Assembly: GCA_013397935.1 (NCBI GenBank)
Contig: VZRN01005839.1
Location: 131,075 to 195,074 of the forward strand
DNA: 64,000 bases
Source of the DNA: Dasyornis broadbenti
Lineage: Eukaryota > Chordata > Aves > Passeriformes > Dasyornithidae
Direction of reading: 5' to 3'
Program-made: the position numbers and the translations under genes
Part shown: positions 22,301-34,951 of the stretch, piece after piece
Position numbering within the stretch: the first letter of the stretch is position 1
Layout of the letters: each line of letters starts with the position of its first letter
Notes under the pieces: model-generated
What the model was told of the DNA's origin: nothing
The model's database searches: none
What the model saw: only the letters and a program-made list of their open reading frames with translations

Positions 22301-25300
22301 TGCCTTTACAGAAACAACAAGCATGAGATTCTTTTTTGAAATAGACAAAATAGATAACTTAATGCGAAGTTGTTTCACAGGGTGTGGAAATACATTACAA
22401 TAAGGAAACTGTCTGATTTTTTAACATTTTCTTTTTTTTAATTTCCTTTCTCTTGAGCACTGCATTTTTTCTAGTCTGCACATACTCCTGGATGTCTGAG
22501 CTGTCCTGTTATCAGTGTGAAATTTATCAGGAGTGATATTGCATTGACATCCAAGAATATATATGCTGGAAATGTCATCAAGTGATACATACCATTTCGA
22601 TCTTTGCTGAAAACTGTATCTGCTGCTATTTGTGCAAATTAATTACAAGAGTTTGCTAGCAAAAATCTGTGATTCCTAAGCCCCTGCAACTTCAATACTC
22701 CAGAGTGTAGAAAGATATTTTTTGTCAAAGTACTTGTTGGTGAGAATTTCAAAAAGGAAAGGCTAGACTTTGAGAATGGCTTAAATCTCAACAGAAGCTC
22801 CCTGAGGTGCCAGTGAGGTTTTGTATTAGCATTCTTACTTAAATTTATAGTTACTTACTGCAAGTAACTTTTAATAATACATCATGTATAATAATAACTA
22901 CAGAAGATTGCACCCTCCTTAGATGTTCAATGCCTAAATATGATTTTTATCCATGTTAAGGTAAGGCTATAGTTTGACAGGTACTTACGCCAATATCAAC
23001 CAGCATTGGTGTTGAAAGAATTAATTCTACTAGCCCTTAGTTTCTGGCAATTTATTGCTGTTCCAGTGAAGACACCAGTACATGTGCTGTTGGGTTGGTA
23101 GGATGATCCTGGTTAATTAATGGGGTTTTTTTATTTCCTTCGTTAGTTTTAGTCCGAATCAGTCATCTGATCCACTTCATTGCACGACTGCAGTGACTGT
23201 GCTGGCACAAACTTGGGGAAAGGTCTGAAGGAATGAGAACTGAAGGAATGAAGAAATGCGAGACCTATTATTTCAGGGTCTTTTCTGGCTCATGCCCATT
23301 TTTGTGTCTGTGAAATGGTGTCATGCAAGTCAGGTAGAAACAGGAAGCGAAGATAATGCAGCCTGGGTCAGATTTGAATAGTTTGAGGGGAGGAAAAATA
23401 AAAAAGGGAGCAATTGAGAGGGGAACTTGTAGCATCATAGCATCATGGCTTCATGACTGTGTTCAAACTGCCAGGAAGCAACAGTGAGAGACCCTGCTCT
23501 TGTAGAGTAGTATCAGTGTTACTGGCAAGAGATAAAGCTGAAATTGCACCTACTGTAGTACCATGGTAGTGAATAAAATATAAGCATTGGTAGGACTGAT
23601 GCCCAAATTGACTTAAAAACTGAGATTACATTATCTTGTTTAGTGATGAACCACTGAGGGGACCTTCAGTGAAGAAATTACTAGGGAGGGGGGGTGCTAA
23701 AATTAAATGCTCAGCTGCAGCAGCCTCCTTGTGAGAAATGTCCAGTTTTACCAGCATTTATCCAGGTGTTTAATTTTACAATGGATTAGGTCACACAAAA
23801 CAGTGAACACACGGAATACAATCACCCAAAACAGTTGAACACACTTTATTTTAGGCACTGCTTCCTTCTAGGCACACTCTACACTCAAGGGGACAGTTAC
23901 AGGATCAAGGCCTGTGTTTGAATAAAAAAACAATATTATTTTTTTTTCTTCTCCCACTTCCTGTTTATATCTTGCAGAGAAAAACAAAACAACAGCAACC
24001 AACAAAACAAAAAAAGCAGCATATATTTGGAAAACAAATCAGCTAATTCTGCCCTGTTTTTTTCTGGCCTGTTTTTGGAAAAGACTCAAGTATTGTTTAA
24101 AAGCTTTTTTTTTTTATTAAAGAATTAAAAAAAAACCCCAGAAGCAGTAGTGATGAGAAAACAATCCGAATATAGAATAACAGGTTAGTGAATAAAACTC
24201 AATTATCTTAAAAATGTTTTTTTGTTGATGACATCTTTTTCTTCGATGCTACTATTGTCCTTTTTAATTTTTTAGCCTTCCATTAATCAGCTTTCTTGAT
24301 GCTCTGAACAGCATATCTGATAATCATTTAACCAGCTGTCCTGTTTACAGAAACCCTTATCTGTGTATTTAAGTACCCTGAGGAATCAAGCCTGTGACTG
24401 AACCCTGTTTGACTGCAGTCAGTAAAACCAGATCAATTGTTTCCATTTACTGCTATTTTTCTGGGACAATCAAGCATTTAAATAGTATTCGGGTGGGTTT
24501 TTTGCCTGCAATTTTCACAGATAATGACTCCTATTTAAAGATTCTGTGTAGAGGATATTTTTGTCCATTCATTTCCCATCTTCCAAATGGGACAGTGTTT
24601 TTTCTCAGTGTTGTTATATATGGTTAGACTATGCAAGCAGGAAAAATGTCAAAAATAATCAGCATTTCAAATCTGCTCAGAGCAGTCTCTACTGAAAGAG
24701 TTATAATAGTTCATTATCTGTGGTAAGGAGAAAATAGGACCTGGTATTATGGCATGACTAGAGATCTCTGCTGTTTGCGTGTGTATGCTTACAGAGCATT
24801 GTTTTTGTTAAGAGCTTCCACTTTGAGATGTCCAAATTGGAATAAATAAGGGTCAAGATACGTTTTACTTGAGCCCTATCCATGTGTGTGCTTGTCCTTG
24901 GGTAGCTGTGCCTTGGGTAGCTAAGGGAAAATGTCAATGCTGAGAACTGTCTGAGGATCATTTTAACATTTCAATAAATACAAAGCCAAGAGGAGAAAAA
25001 CTACTGGTGCTATATGACTGACCAGAGTGGTAGACACTAAGTATGTTTAATTGTATCAAAGAAGAAAGAGAAGCATTTAAAAAAAAAAAGTAAAAATGTA
25101 AAGCTTTTTAAAAGCAAGAATACAAAAGATTTTTTCCCCTCTTTTTGTGATGAGTAAAAGAGTGCAGTTCTTTGGCATGTTTTGGAGAAAAGATTTTTGA
25201 TCCTTCCACAAGTTAATTTAACTTTTCAGTATTTTAGACGATAAATGAAAGAATTCTTTAATGAATATAATTTTATGCGTGCAATCTCACTTATGTTACC

Positions 25301-28300
25301 CCAAGCAATAATTAGTTTTTTTTTCTAGGATACCCAGTAAGTAGAACTGTTGAGTTGTGTAAGGACCATAGATGCCCATCTTCAACAATTACCATCTGAA
25401 ATCTGTGTTTCCATGTAAAGAATTAAACAGTGATCCTGTGGAGGGGAAAAAAAATCCTCTGAATGGCAGTTTGCAGTATGAACACGAGAATTCTGTCTGT
25501 CTCACTGCTGCTGGGGGCTACAAGGGTTGAAGCTCTGTTATGCCAAATAGGTGCAGAATGGTGGGCATTTTGAGGCAAGACTGGCTGGCTAGCCGTGAGT
25601 GTGAGGTGCACATGGATTGATGTCAACCCAGCATGTGCCTGGTGCCCCTGGAAGCTGCAATGCCCATTTATGTGCTGTGACAGAGAAGGTGCAGGACCTG
25701 TTATTGTGGCTGGGACCCCATCATGGCTGAGACTCCATTCTCGGCCTAAGGTGGCTTTTCCAAATGACAGTGTTTTGTGTTTTCAGGACACATCTCATGG
25801 CAGACTTCTGTGCAGCAGTATCTTAACAAGTAATTAAAACCACCTACCCTTGTAGGTGTCTTCGGACAAAAATGAGAAGTGTGGAGACCACAGAGCATTT
25901 TCAGTGTTGCTGCTTAGTGAACTCTGCAGGGGGATGGGTTCAGCGTTGTATGATTTTACAAAATTTTCCTAAATAGTTTCCAGAGCTTCTTCAGAGTTGT
26001 AGCCCCTTGAAATTAGTTCCTGGGTCATTGTTACACCCTTTCTTTGTCCAGATGAAAACTGCTCATGTTCTTGCAGTTTACCAATGTACTATTTCAGAAT
26101 TGCAGATAAAGACCTATAGGCCACCAGTTGCCCCCCATGAAAAAGTACCAAAATCAATGACATACCATGATTATGTTTAGGTGTCACTGGCATAAAGGCT
26201 TGTGACTAGTTTTGATTCAGTTTTGTATTTTGACTGGTGAGATAACTGAGTGTTAGATTCTTGTGACCATGAAACAGCTGACTTTGGTATTTCTGGACAA
26301 TGAAAATCATCCCCAGGTGGTACTGGCAACCATGAAAGCTTCTCCTGGTAGGAAGGCAGTTCATCCAGCCCCTTTCCTGGCTCTTCAGGCATGCTCTCTG
26401 TGATAAGATTTTCTGTAGCCACACTGGTACAATTGGCAAGTCAGGAAAAAATCTAAATCACCAACTTTTTTTGTTATTTTTTTTCCAGTTATTGTTCACT
26501 TTGTTATGATCTCTTCTTCTTTGGTTCTAGGGGGTTACTGCCACAGCTGCGCTACCAGAGAGTGGTTCATCACTGGCCTTACGAGCCCTGGGATGGGGCT
26601 CACTCTATGCATGGTGCGGAGTTGGATTGCTGAGTTTTGCCATCTGGAAGGCTCTGGGTGTGCACAGTGTAAGTAGCAACTATGATCCCCTCAGCTCCGT
26701 ATTTTGCCTTGGGCAATGCATCCTGGGGTGGCATCTCTACACTACTTCAGCCTAAGAATTACACCTTCATTCACCGCATGTAGAATGCCTACCTACAATG
26801 TGTGCAAACAGGGAAGGTGTTCTTATATGTGCAAAAAATGGCATGTTGTGTGAGGAGACAATTTAGGGTGAGGAACAGTTTTGTCCTGCTTTATGTTTAT
26901 TTGCACAGGTGTTTAAAATATTCACAAAAGAGCCAGTGTTCCAATTTAGAGATTAAATAGTAGCTGCAAACTTTCTGTATCCTTTCCTTATTGAAGACTA
27001 CCCCCTGAATTCTATCTTTAGAGCCTATCTTTATTTGTCCAAGTTATATTTTTTGCATCAGGGTACAAAGGACATAAAAATGGAAAGGAAACCAACTTGC
27101 TTTCTAGAAGTAGCAAGGGGACAGAAGATTGAGTATCATGTGCATTAGAATGGTGGTCCTTGACATGTCACGTTAAGGCAAAGAAGCTTGGGAAGAATTG
27201 GTACATCCCAGCATACCAGCTATGGCTGTCTTTAGTAAACTGATTATGTTCCAGAGTTTCACAGTGTTGAGTGTGAATACTAAAGTTCATGTGAGTGTTT
27301 TTGTTTGCCCCAGTAATGAGCCATGACTTAAGAGTCCCCTGCAGCTATAAGTTTGTCAGAGCTGTTTGCATCCTCTTTAGGACTAGGAACGAATAGACTT
27401 CCTTTACCTTATGTGGTAATTATTTACATATTCAGCAAAGCATATATAAAGGAGAAAGATGATTCTACTTCATCTCAGTACTGTTCTTATTAATACCTTT
27501 CTTCAAGTTCTCCTTTTTCCTCTACTGATGTATTCTGTAGCTCACAATTTGAGTCCCAAATACAGCATTACACAATCCTTTATTTCTTAGCTTTCAATGT
27601 TAATTCTCAGTAGGAACAGATAAAGGAAGTCCTAACACCGAAAAAGCATGGCAGGACATAGGAGGCAGCTACAACACATTTTAGTTAAACTGAAGTCCTC
27701 CATGTGCAGCTGTGGTGGAATGTCAGGGAAGGGGGAGGAAGAGTGGGAGTATCACTTTATACTCTCTGCATGCTGAGCTCCAAGAGTTCACTCAGTTTGC
27801 TGGCAGTCGTATCATCAGTCAAAAGGACTAATTTCAGACTATACTGCCAATTCCGATTTCTCATTCTGTCAGAGTGTCTGGTCCTGCTGAAGGACAGCAG
27901 AGTCTGACCCTAGTCTGCAATTTATGTTACCTGTTTCTTGATAAGCTTAATTTTTACTTCCTTGAGACGTAGTGGCCTAGACCCACAGCTACTGGTTTCC
28001 CTGTGAGGCTTTTTTTGAGGCTGCCTGACAGGGAACACCTACCTAAGCTTGAGATAGTCAAGCCTCAGGGCATGTCTGAGTCTCATGGGGCTTCTGACAT
28101 CATGGGCTCTTATGTCAGAAGCAGACTGTGAGTGTTCTGGAGAATTGTTGAGTGTTCCTGGTCAGAAAGGTGTATCTTATTATATTCTGTGTTGTGTTAG
28201 TGTTGAAAGGAGGTGGAGGAAACTGTATTTTAAGAGGCTCTTGCAAATATCTATTAGTATTGTTTTCTGTGGTGGAGTTCTTATGTTTCACTGTAGTGCA

Positions 28301-31300
28301 CAGTGAAAATTGCAGATGCTAAAGGAAGTAGATTTCTGTCAAGAGATGATTTAGAACAGCTATCTGCTTTCCACTGAGATATTTTTTGCATTCACTATAG
28401 ACTTTTAAATTTCCACTGCAGAAAGGAAACACATACAGTAGTACTACTCATTATTGCAGAATCATAAAATTAGCAATTTGTAAATTTCCTGTCACTTCAA
28501 AGCTGTTAAATAGATATATGTTTAAAATTGCTGGAGGTACAAAAGTAGAAGCATGTTAAAAATGAAATATTCTGACCAAAGAGGTACACAAGCACTAAAA
28601 ATAAATTAGGGTCTTAAATATATGCTTATTTTAAGAAGGATCTGTTTTTATTTGATATGCTTTCCATTTCTGGGGAACATTGCGATACATTTGAAAATTC
28701 TTAAGTGCTGTCACATAAGCAGAGATAATGGATTGACAGTCAGTTACAATATTGCATTTTGACAACACAAATGCATATGTTGTGCTTAATAATTATTAGA
28801 TACCCACAAAAATAAATAAAGTTTTATTTTTGGGAAACTGAATTTATCACTGAGTGAAATAACGTTTCATCTACATAAACTGTTCAGACCATGGAAGACA
28901 CTGTAGATTTTGCACTAAGCCTGACATTTTCAAATAAATTTTAATTTCAATATCAGTTAAACGTTTTAAAAGAGGCTTTTACGGATTTACCTGAATAAAA
29001 CGTCTTGAGTCTTCAGTGTGGTTGAGAACTGTTAATTCACTGGCTCTGTAGTCCATGCAAGTTTCCAATACCTGTAAAATTTCAAGTCACAATTTCAAAT
29101 CTAGCATCAGGTATCAAGATTTGAAAACTATGAAGTTAAGGCAGACTGTAGCCTCTCAATGTGCTATACTAGATGTAACTTACAGGGAGATGTCACTCAT
29201 TTTGATACCAGGAACCTGTGTGAATTTAATAAGTAAAGTTTTGGCAGCTGGATAGAGAGAAGTTACGCCCAGCCTCTTCACCTTAACGGTAACGAGCAGC
29301 CCTTGGGACCTGCTAATTAGTGACCTGGCCTTAAACAGCTCCATCTGTTTAAGAGCAATAGTGATAACATTATTGACACCTAGTACAGTCTCTTGAGCTT
29401 AAATTGTTTCTCTTGGTATTAAATTGTGAAGGATAATAAAATTAGGATTGTAAGCACTGCAAGTGTTTCATTTATCAAAGCAGAAAGATGCTTCATTTGC
29501 ATATAGGAGTACCTCAATTCCAGTGCTCTCAAATTCTTTGCCACCGCAGTCCCCTTGACTCTCTTGGTGGGATATTAGCAAATAAAGGACTGATCTTCGC
29601 TTGCAGGGTTTGAAGGGGAGTTCCAAGTTAAGTAAGACTGAATTGTTAAGTGTTTAATGCCTCGAGTCACCTGAAGGAGTAAAGTACAAGAAGCCACAGC
29701 GGAAAATCAGATGTGATGGATTGGCAGAAGTCACACCAAAAGGAGTAACAGAGCCGGCAGATCTTGCCGCGGCACTGCTGAGGCCAGGAGGGCCATGGGG
29801 CGGTTCCCGTCCTGGCCGGCCCGCAGCTGAGGGGCCTGCACGCCGGGGCTGGGCTGGCTGTGCCGGGGAAGGAGAGCAGAGCTGGGTACTGAGGCTGGAG
29901 AAGTGCAGTGCTCGGTGTGCTCGGTGCGTTTTGTGCTTTAAATGCTGCCCCCGCCAGCCGCGCCCCGGTGTGAGGCGGTGGGCTGTGCAGTCGGTGTCAC
30001 TGGGTGGCCCTGATCCTTGTGAGCAGCCTGGCATCGGCAGGAAGCGGCGGTAAGCCTCTCCCCCGCAGCGGGAGGGCAGAACTAAAGCCGGCAGGTGCTG
30101 CTGCGCCCCAGTCCCGGTTGGTTTCCGGGGTTTGTGTTCCCGCCCCGCTCCCGGGCGCGGCTGGGGCGCCGCTGCTGCCCCGCAGCGACACCCGGTGGCG
30201 CCGGCTGGAACTGCAGCCCCCGCTGAGGGCCCGGCTCATCCCTGATCCCGGGGCCTGCGGGCTCTGGTCCCGCAGCTTGGAGACAAGCAGTGCTGCACTG
30301 CCGCACCGTGCTGCCCAGCCACAGCCCGGCACAGCGTCCTCACTGGGCATCGCTGCCAAAATGCTGTGGCTTCTAATGGTGGGATATGTGTTTCCTATGA
30401 GTGTGAATTATTGACGGGACAGGGGGTGATTGATAAAAACATGTATTAGCTCCTAAGCTTTGGGACTGTTTAAATTATCCTGTCATCACTCCCAAAGTCA
30501 GAGATGAAACGACAAGAGCAAAGTGGAGCGTTATTTCCTTGATAAGTAGTAATTGCTGTAATTAATCTGTGTTAGCGACGCGATTGCTCAGCAGTTTGTG
30601 TTGTGGAAGGAAACTGAAGCCACAGTTCAGGATGTCTCGTCCTCACACCTTCTGGGACAGCCTATGTTTGCCCTAGAAGCAAGTTGCTGTTAAGATTTGT
30701 TCCAGGCACTGAGGTGATGCACCAGATTTGGTGATTTTAGATTTTTATTTAATCTTTGTGGTTTATTAGTTCTTAAAACAGTGCTCTGACAATGCCTGCT
30801 TCCAGCTCTTAAATGGCTTTATTGTAAAAGATGGTTCTCTATAGCTTTACAGTCTGCTGCTTTTATGCCTCAGCATCAAAACCCAGGAATGATAGTAAGT
30901 AACTGATCTTTATGTCTTGGTAAGGAATATAAAAGATTTTATGCTGTCCTCAGGTTGGGTTATTAATATTCCCCGATTGCAGTTACCACTGTTGTAATCT
31001 GAGGACAGGCTGGTAAGTAATAAACTCTACTAAATTCCACTCAACACTTACTCTGAAGAAGTGATAGTTCAGCGAGGACTTAGTTTGATAATGGTTTAAG
31101 TTCTATTTTTGAGTAGCATGAAAGAGAAATCTCTCAGAACCTAGGAGATGATGGTTATGTACTTTTATATCATACCTCTTGCAGAAAATAACCAGATATT
31201 AGTAATCGTCAGACCTTTCTAACTTGCTTCCTGCAATCTCTCAGGAAAATATTTAAATTTATACCACCTTTGATTATCTCTGAGCATAGAAGCTCTGTCT

Positions 31301-34300
31301 GTATTAGTGAGTATCAGTGACCAGTAGCACTGGGGCAGTGAAACATTTGCAGGCCAAGGACCTGGTATCTACAGCCATTCCAGGAATTTTCAAAATTTAG
31401 AATGACACTGGCCTTGCCCCACGGCTTGAATTCCCATTTGCAGTTGAACTATATTATGTGCACTACTAGAATGCTTCTTCAGTTTTGTGTCACCCTAAAA
31501 AACCACAGGTTATGCATTTTGAGACAGTTCAGTAGTACACAGACTTATGTCCAGTGAGCATGGAGATTTGCTTCCAAAGAGCACTCCTGATCTGAATCTG
31601 AAACTCATCCAGGCATACCCATAGCCTTCCTCTCTGAGGCACCTTACAATGTGGAAGGACATATGCCATGTTAGACACAAGCTTGAAATAAGTGTGGCTT
31701 GAAATAAAATGGCACCACTGTTTTTAACAAATTTATTTGCTATTTAACAACTTCCACATTGTGGTATTGTCTTCCATGGTGTTATCTTACTGGTTTTGAG
31801 CTTGCAGACTCCAAACCAGGTAGGTGCCCATTCCTGGTGCAGTGGGATGGCTGTTTGCTGATGCAGAACATGGATGTATTGAAACAAATTTTGTAGGAAG
31901 AGTTGGGTTTGGCCAATTTATCGTTTTATGTTTATTTTAAAGTTCAATAGTAGTTGAAACATCTTATTTCAACATTCTGCATATGAGCTGTTCAATGAAA
32001 TTTAAAATTTTCAGTTAAAGAACAAATGGCATTTCACTCAGTAAAGTTTTTAAAAGTAAAATATTCAAAATACCTTAAACCCCCTGTTATTACAGCTGAA
32101 CTAAACAAGTATTTTCATTGAAGTTTCCAGAAGTTAAACCTTTTTATTTTATTTACCTATTCTACAAGTGTTATGATCCACCACACCTTTTTATTACTGG
32201 GAAAAATAGTTTCACAAAATCACAGAATAATTAGGGTTGGAAAGGACCACTGAGGATCATGTAATCCAATCCCCCAGCCAAGGTAGGGTCACCTAGAGCA
32301 AGTGACAGTTTTCTCTAAGTTTTCTAGAATTTTTTAGAAGTTAACAGTTGAGTTGTAAACCTTTCTTTTAAATGAAACTTCCAGCTATAGAGTACTTGGC
32401 AGATATTAAAACATACCTATTAATGTCTGATGTTCTTTTTTGTCTTTTTTTTTAACTGCCAGCGATTATGAACCTTCTTTTAAAAGCAGAACAATGCCTT
32501 CAAGCCCTTGTAGACTGAAGCAGGCAACAATTAACAAACAAGATAAATTATGCTTTAAAAGCCCTCTTGTTCTTCATGCCATCAATAAATTAGGTTTCAT
32601 TCCCTCAGAAATAAAAGCGTTCTCTGTCCCATAGGAAAATGGCTGGGATGATTCATGTGTAGGTTTGTAAGATTCTGATTGTTGCCATTCTATGGAAAGC
32701 TGGAAGAATAGTGAGAATTGCTTAGCAATTTGTGACTAATATACTTATAAAATATTAGTTCATCACTTTTATGGTGTGTCCTAATGAAATACCCTGTTTT
32801 TCATTGATCTTAACCTTTAGAATATTAAAGAGTCTAAAACAATTGCATGGCTGTAAAGAGACATCTAAAACAATTAAAAGCAATGCAGAGAATATACGCT
32901 TGCTGTGGCTTTGTTGGTAAGAACCTTTCCTAAGTGAGCTGCTTTTCTCTAGAGAAAATCTAACCTCTAAATCACCATTTTAAGCATAAAAATAACATCC
33001 CGCTGCTTATTTCAAGAGATATTTGATATAATTTTGTGAAAGTATAGTCATAGTCACAGTATAAATACAAAGGAGTTTTGCCTTTAAGGATTGATTAATT
33101 TAAAATAAAGATGAGAGCATGGAGACATAGTCTTCAAATATTACTGGGTTTGGCATCTGTAAATAGTACTAAGATTTGTAAATCTCAACTAAATATAGGC
33201 ATATTGCTGTGGCTGAAATTTTTATGCTATTTCATAAATGAGCAAATGTTGCTATAAAAGCAGCATATTCCTAAAATAGAGTCATCCTAGAGTCATTCCT
33301 AGATGTTTTGTTATTAGTTTTTAATTATTGTTATCTTTAATCCTCACATAAATATTTTTCATGAAGGTTCTATTCCTTATCATCTTATGTCTGATAGCGT
33401 AATAGAAACGTACCTTTTCCTTGCTATTTCAGATCACATATTTCTATATAAATCAAATCTGTCCATTTTTTAAACGCTCTTCTATTTCCTCAACACTTAT
33501 TTGCACTCAAGCTCTTAGAAAGAAGATGGAGCACTAGTACAACTTAGCACTTCCTCCTCCTGTTTATACTGGATTTTTCTGTACTGCTTATATTGTCTAA
33601 TTAATTTGGTTTGGAGAAGACTTGCCTCCACATGTATGTACTGCTAGTATTTTAACCAAGAAGAAAAAAAAATAAACCAATGAACTTCACTGTATACTTG
33701 ATAAGGCAGAATGCTTATTCAAAGATTAAGGTCATCATTTTCCTACTGGAAAGCTGCTACATCTGCTTTATGAATAGGAACAGCTGTGAGTATTTCAAGA
33801 ACACAGGAAGGCTGCAACTCTAGTGGTCTTGGGGAGTTTCACTGTTGCATCGTGGAAGAGACTCACAGCTGTGGCTGCCACCAGCCTGTTGGGAATCCTG
33901 TGGTCTGAAATGCCTCTGTGTCACCCTAAGTGGACGAGTGGGTTGATCCGTGTCTTGGCCACATGTAACTGTAAATTATGAATGTACAAGTAAAATCTGA
34001 ATCCAGGCTTCTCTGATGGGTGTGACTTATTTGTGCTACATCTTGGTCCCATGCCATTGTCCTATATGTTGAGTGTGATGCTTGGCCATACTTGTCATGC
34101 CCCTCTGTGGGCCAAGACCCCGTCTGCTCTGCTTGCCTGGGGACATCTGGCTCTCCCTGCCTGCCTCTGGGTGTCACACTGGCTCTGACAGATTTCCTGC
34201 AGGGAATTCAGTCCCAGTCATTGAATTGAGGCTGAAGCCTCACTGAACAGTTTTGGGTTTGTGCTGGCCCTTTCCCCAGCCTTCAGTCTCTCTTGTGGAT

Positions 34301-34907
34301 GATACATATAATAAATTCCTGGACATACAGAGGAAAAAATTACTCAGGTTGCCCATTTCAGGAACTGCCTGCTTGCAGACAATTCATATTTTGAATTTAA
34401 CTCAGAAACCCAAATTAGTGCACAGTTTATAGGGTTGAGGCATTAATCCTGAGATTTTGGGTCCATTAACCAGCTAGCTTTATACATTTGGATATTTAAC
34501 AATTTTAAATTTAAAATTATTTCAAGGTTAATTTTTCAAATTGCCCAGGGTGTCCAAGGGGCAATGACTAATATACCATAATAAACTAATCATGTGGATG
34601 TCCTTTCCAGGCATCCAGATTTGAAAGTAAGATTCTGCAGAAATAAATGACACATTCTTCAGTGATATCAAAAGTATTCCATATTCCATTTTCCTGCATG
34701 GCATGAAAGCCTTTACTTTGAGATACCATGTACTACAAAAATTTAGGTCCTTGACATTTTATTTCAGAAATATCAACGTGGAAATGCATAGAAGTTAAAA
34801 GAACGCTCCTGTATCCCTGAACCTAAGGCAGTTACTCTTCTTTTTCAGAATCCAGTTTACAAAATTACTGTCTCTGTGAATAAAAAATTGAATATAATGA
34901 GCTAACC

Positions 34908-34951
<44 letters not shown>

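Noticed and set aside
29997..30414. Open frames of 110-136 codons on both strands in the intron-3 CpG island
   Set aside because: Similar lengths occur on both strands of the same DNA, with low-complexity composition and no domain. GC-rich sequence lacks stop codons by chance.
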